From assembly GCA_024233115.1 (NCBI GenBank), contig JACKQB010000004.1, positions 248,001 to 312,000 of the forward strand: a DNA stretch of 64,000 bases, written 5' to 3'. Positions 58,264-64,000 of the stretch are shown here, piece after piece. The notes below the pieces were generated by a model. That model did no database searches. It saw only the letters and a program-made list of their open reading frames with translations, and had not been told where the DNA came from. Numbering within the stretch: the first letter of the stretch is position 1; every line of letters begins with the position of its first letter. The DNA is from Akkermansiaceae bacterium (GTDB taxonomy: Bacteria; Verrucomicrobiota; Verrucomicrobiia; Verrucomicrobiales; Akkermansiaceae). Both the position numbers and the translations under genes were made by a program.

Positions 58264-59451
58264 ATGAAACTTTCCATTTCCACACTCACCACCATTGCCG
58301 TCACCGCGGCTGCCGTTACCCTGGTATCCTGCAAAGGTAAAAAAGAGGAGCAGCAGAACGCGGGAGCGCAGGGTCTCATGCCGGTGCCGGTCGCGTCGCC
58401 CGTGAAAAAATCCGTCACCCTGACCGAAGTCTACACCGGTCGCTTTGAGGCCACCGAGAAAGTCGAGGTCCGCTCACGCGTCTCCGGCTACATCGATCAA
58501 ATCCATTTCAAGGAAGGCCAGCTGATCAAACAGGGTGAACCGATGTTTTCCATCGACCCCTCGATCTTTGACGCCGACCTCGCCAATGCCAGGGCACGGG
58601 TCACCCAGGTGGAGACCGCGATCAAACTCGCCGACTCCAACCTCCGGCGGGCAGCGTCACTGGTGAAAAACAATGCCATTTCACGTGAGGAGTTCGATGT
58701 GCGCCAGGCTGAGCATGACAAGGCGAAGGCCGACCTCAAGTCTGCCGAGGCCCAGCTTCGCCGCGCCGCGCTCAACCGGGAGTTTGCGGATATCGCGGCT
58801 CCCATTTCCGGGATTGCCGGCAAACACCAGATCACCCGCGGCAACTACATCAATGGCGGCAACGCCGGTGCCCAGGTGCTGACCACCATCATCCCGCAGA
58901 ACCCGATCGACGTTTACTTCGAAATGAACGAGCGGCAGGTGCTTGAGTTCAAACGGCTCGCACAGGATGCCGTGGCGAAGGGGGCCGGCAGGCAACGACT
59001 CGCCGTCGAGATCGCGGTGTCGGATTCAGACAAGTTCGAGTACAGCGGTGTGATCGACTACACGGAAAACGCACTCGACCCGTCCACCGCCACCATGCGG
59101 ATGCGTGCACGGGTCAACAACGACAGCGGACTTCTAACACCCGGCCTTTTTGCCAAGGTCAGGATGCCGGTGGGAGGCCAGCGCGACCTCATCCTTGTCA
59201 AGGAATCGGCGCTCGGGTTCGACCAGGACAAACGCTATGCATGGGTGCTGCAAAAGGACAACACACTGGCCCGCGCATACGTTCAGGTCGGCAGTGCCCA
59301 GGGAGATATGCGCGTGGTTAGATCCGGCTTGGCGCCCAGCGACAAAATTGCGATCGGCCGTATCCAGTTCCTGCGCCCCAAGGTGCCGGTGAACCCGATG
59401 CCGGCCCCGATGGAAACCCCGACCCAGACAGCTGCCGATACCGGTAAGTAG
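58264..59451 (+). CDS. RND efflux periplasmic adaptor (MFP family)
   Basis: 395 residues, with a lipoprotein-like signal ending VSCKGKKEEQ. Biotinyl-lipoyl, helical hairpin and beta-barrel parts are visible: KVEVRSRVSGYIDQIHFKEGQLIKQGEPMFSIDP, the helical ARVTQVETAIKLADSNLRRAASLVKNNAISREEFDV, and AAPISGIAGKHQITRGNYINGG. Links the pump to the outer membrane factor. It is 41 bp before the pump gene. The C-terminus is Pro/Thr-rich (PMETPTQTAA). Confidence 0.95.
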   Translation: MKLSISTLTTIAVTAAAVTLVSCKGKKEEQQNAGAQGLMPVPVASPVKKSVTLTEVYTGRFEATEKVEVRSRVSGYIDQIHFKEGQLIKQGEPMFSIDPSIFDADLANARARVTQVETAIKLADSNLRRAASLVKNNAISREEFDVRQAEHDKAKADLKSAEAQLRRAALNREFADIAAPISGIAGKHQITRGNYINGGNAGAQVLTTIIPQNPIDVYFEMNERQVLEFKRLAQDAVAKGAGRQRLAVEIAVSDSDKFEYSGVIDYTENALDPSTATMRMRARVNNDSGLLTPGLFAKVRMPVGGQRDLILVKESALGFDQDKRYAWVLQKDNTLARAYVQVGSAQGDMRVVRSGLAPSDKIAIGRIQFLRPKVPVNPMPAPMETPTQTAADTGK

Positions 59452-59492
59452 TCGACGCCAATAGCGTTTTACCATTTCCATTTACACCGAGC

Positions 59493-62400
59493 ATGAAAAA
59501 CTTCGCCTATTTCTTTATCGACCGTCCGCGCTTTGCCACGGTCGTCTCACTGATCATCACCCTGGTGGGCTTTCTTGCCTTCCGTAGTCTGCAGGTGGCC
59601 CAGTTTCCCGAGATCACACCGCCGACGGTGGTGGTGCGCGCGGCTCTTCCCGGCGCCAACCCCGACGTCCTCGCCAATACCATCGCCGCACCCATCGAGC
59701 AGGAGGTCAACGGTGTGGAGGGTATGATCTACATGAACTCCCAGAGCACCGCCGATGGTGTCTATCAACTCACCGTCAGCTTCGAACCGGGCACCGATCT
59801 GAACGAAGCCCAGGTGCTGGTGCAAAACCGGGTGTCGACGGCGGAGCCGAAACTGCCCAGCCAGACCCGCAGCATCGGGGTGACCGTGGAAAAATCCTCA
59901 CCGGACCTGATGATGGTGGTCCAGATGTACTCACCGGATGATACCTTCGACATGGCCTACGTGTCGAACTACGCGCTACTGCAAGTACGGGACGAACTCC
60001 GGCGCATCGAGGGAGTCGGGGAAGTGCGCCTGTTCGGTGGCCGAGAGTATTCGATGCGCATCTGGCTCAACCCGGAGCGGATGGACTTTTACAAACTGAC
60101 CTCCAACGAAGTGGTCGCCGCCCTGCGCCAGCAGAACGTCCAGGTGGCTGCAGGTATCATCGGTCAGGAGCCGCAGCCGGACAAGGTTTCGCTCCAGCTC
60201 AACGTCACCACCACCGGTCGACTGACCGAGCTGGAGGAATTTGAAAATATCATCGTCAAAAACTCACCGGACGGACGTCTGGTGCACCTCAAGGATCTGG
60301 CACGGGTGGAGCTCGGCTCGCTCGACTACAACGTCAACGCCTACCTCGGCGAGTCCCGCACGGTGGCCATCCCCATTTTCCAACAGCCCGGCTCCAATGC
60401 CCTGGAAACCGCCGAGGCCATCCGCAAAACCATGGATGAGCTGTCCAGGGATTTTCCCGAGGGGCTCACCTACAGCATCGACTACGACCCCACCGTATTC
60501 ATCGACCGGTCGATTGATGCGGTGTTCGACACCCTGTTTGAAGCCGTGTTGCTGGTGGTGCTGGTCATGATTGTCTTCCTGCAGTCGTGGCGTGCCGCGA
60601 TCATCCCGCTGCTGGCCATCCCGGTGTCGCTGATCGGTACCTTCGCGGTGATGCAGGGGCTCGGGTTCTCGATCAACAACCTGACACTTTTCGGACTCGT
60701 ACTCGCCATTGGTATCGTGGTGGATGACGCCATCGTGGTGGTGGAAAACATCGACCGCAACCTGGAGGACGGACTGCCGCCGCGCGAGGCCACCCGGAAG
60801 GCCATGAAGGAGGTCTCCGGCGCCCTGTTCGCCACCGCGCTGGTGCTGATGGCGGTCTTTATCCCGACGGTTTTCATCGACGGCATCACCGGTCAGTTCT
60901 TCCGCCAGTTCGCCGTTACCGTCGCTACCTCCACCTTCATCTCGATGATCGTTTCGCTGTCGCTGTCGCCGGCGCTCGGTGTGCTGATTCTGCGTGCCGA
61001 CAATAAAAAATCCGACGCCGTCTCACGTGTCATCAATTTCCTCTTCGGCTGGTTGTTCAACGCGTTCAACTGGTTGTTCGACCGGATCACCGGCAGCTAT
61101 GGCTGGATTGTTAGAAAAACCCTGCGTATGGCGCTGCTGATGCTACTCATCTACGGCGCGCTGATGGCGACCGCCTACATGGGCTTCAAACGGGTCCCCG
61201 GTGGATTCATCCCGACGCAGGACCAGGGTTACTCGATTGTTGCCGTGCAGCTCCCGGCTGGCACTCCGTTGCAGAAAACCGATCAGGTCGCCCGCGACCT
61301 GGTCAAGGACCTGCTCAAGGTCAAGGGTATGAAAAACACCGTCGCCTTCGCCGGTTTTAACGGTGCCACCTTTTCCAACGCACCCAATGCCGTGGTGATC
61401 TTCACCGTCTTTGATGACTTCGCCGACCGTAAGACCGCCGACCTGACAGCCGACGCGATCCGGGCACGGCTGCAGCAAACCGCGATGAAGCAGGACGCCC
61501 TGGCATTTGTCATCCCGCCACCCACCGTACGCGGACTCGGTACCGGTGGTGGTTTCAAAATGGAGATCCAAGACCGGGCAGGTCTCGGCTACACGGCGTT
61601 GGAACAGGCGACCTGGCAGCTTGCCTTCGCCGCCATGGCGGATGACACCATCGCCCAGGCATTCACCCCCTACACCTCCGCCTCACCCCAGTTGTTTGCC
61701 GATATCGACCGGGAAAAAGCCCAGATGCTCGGCGTGTCGCCGGGTGAGATTTTCTCCACCCTGGAAACCCAGCTGGGTTCCTCCTTTGTCAATGAACTCA
61801 ACCTCTATGGCAGGACGTTCAGGGTGACAGCTCAGGCTGATGCGCCTTACCGCAACCAGGAAACCGACATCACAGCGCTCAAAGTCCGTAACAACAAGGG
61901 TGACATGGTGCCGATGGGGTCGTTTACCACCGTCAGCAGCGTGACCGGTCCCGACCGGGTGGTGCGGCACAACCTCTATTCATCCGCCGACCTGTTAGGA
62001 ACCCCGACGCCCGGGGTGTCGACCGGACAGGCACTCGCTAAAATGGAGCAAATCGCGCGGCAGGTGCTGCCTCCAGGCATATCCTACGAGTGGACCGAGC
62101 TCGCCTATCAGGAGAAAAAATCCGGCACCAGCCCGGTGGTTCTATTCACGCTTTCCGTGGTTTTTGTTTTCCTCCTGCTGGCTGCCCAGTACGAGTCGTG
62201 GGGCCTGCCGCTGGCGGTTATCCTGACCGTTCCCCTCTGTCTTTCCGGAGCCATCTGGGGGGTGCATCTCAGGGGGATGGACAACAACATCCTGACCCAG
62301 ATCGGAATTGTGGTTCTGATCGCGCTGGCATCCAAGAACGCGATTCTGATCATTGAGTTTGCCAAGCAGTTAGAGGACCAGGGACGGGACAGGTTTGAGG

Positions 62401-62621
62401 CCGCGTTACAGGCAGCGAAGCTCCGGTTCCGACCCATCGTCATGACCTCCTTCGCCTTCATCCTGGGTGTGGTACCACTGGCGCTCGCCACTGGCGCTGG
62501 TGCGGAAATGCGACAGGCGCTTGGCACCGTGGTCTTTGCCGGCATGCTCGCGGTCACGATGTTCGGCGTGTTTTTCGCACCCCTCTTTTACGTTATAGTT
62601 AGAAAATGGGTCAAGGAATAG
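59493..62621 (+). CDS. RND multidrug efflux pump (AcrB/HAE1 type)
   Basis: 1042 residues. Twelve-helix proton-driven pump. Proton-relay aspartates in TM4: GIVVDDAIVVVENIDRNLEDG (about residues 411-412). Typical start PRFATVVSLIITLVGFLAFRSLQVAQFPEITPPTVVV, NGVEGMIYMNSQSTADG, QDQGYSIVAVQLPAGTPLQKT, and late RFRPIVMTSFAFILGVVPLALATGAGAEMRQALGTVVFAGM. It exports hydrophobic compounds, including drugs and solvents; substrate unknown. Third gene of the TetR-linked operon. Confidence 0.97.
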   Translation: MKNFAYFFIDRPRFATVVSLIITLVGFLAFRSLQVAQFPEITPPTVVVRAALPGANPDVLANTIAAPIEQEVNGVEGMIYMNSQSTADGVYQLTVSFEPGTDLNEAQVLVQNRVSTAEPKLPSQTRSIGVTVEKSSPDLMMVVQMYSPDDTFDMAYVSNYALLQVRDELRRIEGVGEVRLFGGREYSMRIWLNPERMDFYKLTSNEVVAALRQQNVQVAAGIIGQEPQPDKVSLQLNVTTTGRLTELEEFENIIVKNSPDGRLVHLKDLARVELGSLDYNVNAYLGESRTVAIPIFQQPGSNALETAEAIRKTMDELSRDFPEGLTYSIDYDPTVFIDRSIDAVFDTLFEAVLLVVLVMIVFLQSWRAAIIPLLAIPVSLIGTFAVMQGLGFSINNLTLFGLVLAIGIVVDDAIVVVENIDRNLEDGLPPREATRKAMKEVSGALFATALVLMAVFIPTVFIDGITGQFFRQFAVTVATSTFISMIVSLSLSPALGVLILRADNKKSDAVSRVINFLFGWLFNAFNWLFDRITGSYGWIVRKTLRMALLMLLIYGALMATAYMGFKRVPGGFIPTQDQGYSIVAVQLPAGTPLQKTDQVARDLVKDLLKVKGMKNTVAFAGFNGATFSNAPNAVVIFTVFDDFADRKTADLTADAIRARLQQTAMKQDALAFVIPPPTVRGLGTGGGFKMEIQDRAGLGYTALEQATWQLAFAAMADDTIAQAFTPYTSASPQLFADIDREKAQMLGVSPGEIFSTLETQLGSSFVNELNLYGRTFRVTAQADAPYRNQETDITALKVRNNKGDMVPMGSFTTVSSVTGPDRVVRHNLYSSADLLGTPTPGVSTGQALAKMEQIARQVLPPGISYEWTELAYQEKKSGTSPVVLFTLSVVFVFLLLAAQYESWGLPLAVILTVPLCLSGAIWGVHLRGMDNNILTQIGIVVLIALASKNAILIIEFAKQLEDQGRDRFEAALQAAKLRFRPIVMTSFAFILGVVPLALATGAGAEMRQALGTVVFAGMLAVTMFGVFFAPLFYVIVRKWVKE

Positions 62622-62685
62622 GTCCGCCGCGTCAATGGCTGCATTCAGCATTGAGATCGACCGCAAACCGCTGTAGTTTACCTTC

Positions 62686-63366
62686 ATGAAAAAGAGAATC
62701 ATCTGGCTGACCGGTTGCACCTCGGGTCTGGGCCGCGCCCTGGTGGATGAGTTTTCCGCCGCCGGACACACTGTGGCAGGTTGTGGAAGGCGGCAGGAGC
62801 TGATCCGCGACCTGCTGAACGAGTTTCCGGAACCCCATTATTTTGAAGCCATAGACGTTTCATCCGATACCGCGACTGCCGGTTTCTGCAAGCATGCACT
62901 CGCTGTCACCGGCCCTCCCGACCTGCTGATCAACAACGCCGCCATCGTCAACGAGCCTGCACCGCTGTGGCAGATTGCTACCGGGGATTTTGACCGTCTG
63001 ATCGCCATCAATATCAGCGGCACCGCCAACATGATCCGCCATTGCGTGCCGATCATGGAGGAAAATGGAGGCGTCATCGTGAATCTGTCGTCGGGCTGGG
63101 GAAGATCAACCTCCCCCGAAGTCGCACCGTATTGCGCGAGCAAATGGGCGATCGAAGGTCTGACCCAGGCGCTGGCACAGGAACTGCCACCCGGCCTGGC
63201 AGCCGTCGCCCTGAACCCCGGCATTATCGACACACGTATGCTTCGGACCTGTTGGGGAGATGGTGCGTCACACTATCCTGACGCCAAACAATGGGCCACT
63301 ACCGCAGCTCCATTTCTACTAGGTATCGGGCCTGGCAACAATGCAGATTCTCTTACAGCTCCGTAA
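62686..63366 (+). CDS. Short-chain dehydrogenase/reductase
   Basis: 226 residues, a classical SDR. NAD(P)-binding TGCTSGLGRALVDEFSAAGHTVAGCGRR, structural NNAAIVNEP (NNAG-like), catalytic Ser in VNLSSGWGRSTSPEVAPYCASKWAIEGL with Tyr and Lys in YCASK. Lacks a recognisable substrate loop signature; the substrate is not known. Follows the RND pump by 64 bp on the same strand and could be its last operon member or separate. Confidence 0.9.
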   Translation: MKKRIIWLTGCTSGLGRALVDEFSAAGHTVAGCGRRQELIRDLLNEFPEPHYFEAIDVSSDTATAGFCKHALAVTGPPDLLINNAAIVNEPAPLWQIATGDFDRLIAINISGTANMIRHCVPIMEENGGVIVNLSSGWGRSTSPEVAPYCASKWAIEGLTQALAQELPPGLAAVALNPGIIDTRMLRTCWGDGASHYPDAKQWATTAAPFLLGIGPGNNADSLTAP

Positions 63367-63498
63367 AATTCCGGTTTTTTGCGTCAGCCAAGTACCACAT
63401 CAACAAGGAATAACGATGATATTCCGTCGTTTCAAATTTCGTTTGGTGTCGTTTATTATTGAATAACGCTAACAAGTTAGATTAGAGTGAGAGGTGCT

Positions 63499-64000
63499 AT
63501 GCAAAATCACCCTTCAAACAAGAACGCAAAAACCACTCCATCCGGCGCATATGATCCGGACATCCTGTCCGCCATCGAGGCTGCTGCCGCCGCAGCGGAT
63601 GAAGAGGAGGAATCGGCATCCGCCTCGTCGGTAAACACTACCCAACAAACCAGGAGGGCCAACCTAACAAAAAAAATCCGTCATGACCATCGTGACGAGA
63701 TTTGCGAAAAAGAATACGATGCGATGCTCAACGAGGCCTTCGAGGCGCGGGAGGCACGTGATGCACGCAATAAAAAACGTTTCCGGATCGCAACCGCCGC
63801 TTGTTTCCTCATTACTGTTGGGTCGGCCGGCGCTTGGTATGCGGCATCCGAGGATAACCGCACCGCAGTCCACAACCTTTGGGGCAGTGCTGTCGCCATC
63901 ACGGCGGATGTCAAGGAGGGTACCGATGTGGTTGCCATCATGGACAAATACGACGAGGCCCTGGATAAGATCGAAGAGCGGCAAGGACAGGTCACCGACG
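63499..64000 (+). CDS. Membrane protein start, 3'-truncated by window edge
   Basis: An ATG at 63499 opens a frame of 167 codons that runs off the end without a stop. It begins MQNHPSNKNAKTTPSGAYDP, followed by an Ala-rich acidic region (AAAAAADEEEESASASS), a charged helical part (RHDHRDEICEKEYDAMLNEAFEAREARDARNKKR) and a single membrane helix (FRIATAACFLITVGSAGAWYAA, near residues 95-116). The rest then looks soluble (KEGTDVVAIMDKYDEALDKI). Inner membrane, N-terminus probably inside. Not recognised. Confidence 0.7.
   Translation, partial: MQNHPSNKNAKTTPSGAYDPDILSAIEAAAAAADEEEESASASSVNTTQQTRRANLTKKIRHDHRDEICEKEYDAMLNEAFEAREARDARNKKRFRIATAACFLITVGSAGAWYAASEDNRTAVHNLWGSAVAITADVKEGTDVVAIMDKYDEALDKIEERQGQVTD

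Overview
The window looks like a chromosomal segment from a Verrucomicrobiota bacterium, probably of the Verrucomicrobiales (Akkermansiaceae/Rubritaleaceae type). The clues are indirect: roughly 58% GC, a PEP-CTERM protein, an NPCBM-bearing secreted protease, a beta-propeller gene overlapping a multihaem cytochrome c gene, a protein tail of the 'W..ANPGQYG...RFFRVRAV' type, and many short inverted-repeat elements together with a REP-associated transposase. This placement is inference from gene content; no marker gene such as 16S rRNA is present.

Layout. 1-9.7 kb: 3' part of rph, a pseudopilin, a DUF456 membrane protein, a decayed glutamate dehydrogenase start, an enoyl-reductase-like MDR protein, two secreted proteins (one CAP domain), tadA, rpe, a secreted metalloprotease and a GlcD-like oxidase. 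9.8-15.9 kb: a type III restriction-modification cassette (mod, DUF3800, res) whose methyltransferase has an AT-rich central block and an in-frame repeat insertion. 15.9-24.1 kb: ligA, an LprI-like protein, a LysM lipoprotein, a Y-family polymerase, a CBM9-like protein, an aldo/keto reductase, TerC, and a tRNA-Pro gene whose 3' end and terminator are duplicated around a small palindromic element. 24.2-29.1 kb: argC-argJ, pyrH-frr, a second aldo/keto reductase. 29.1-35.5 kb (minus strand): a lysine-rich protein and a compact secretion/pilus set (two GspE/PilB ATPases, GspF, GspG). 35.7-40.4 kb: antiporter, methyltransferase, P1B-4 type metal ATPase.

40.4-45.0 kb is a mobile-element graveyard: a REP-associated transposase, an intact IS4-type transposase, a truncated IS1182-type transposase, a 5'-truncated host gene, a second transposase remnant and an IS end scar. 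It is bracketed by an exact 18-bp direct repeat. 45.0-56.0 kb: PEP-CTERM protein, SulP transporter, HDAC-like hydrolase, then minus-strand secreted proteins (propeller plus pentahaem cytochrome, an unknown membrane-anchored protein, a C25-like cysteine peptidase). 56.1-62.6 kb: a TetR regulator and an RND efflux operon (outer membrane factor, adaptor, pump) with two matching operator-like palindromes. 62.7-64 kb: an SDR enzyme and the start of a membrane protein cut by the window edge.

The most unusual material is the family of palindromic repeats that sit at or next to stop codons, one of which lies inside mod; the tRNA-Pro-associated mini-element; the repeat-bracketed mobile island; and the mod/DUF3800/res cassette. 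I see no CRISPR array and no rRNA.
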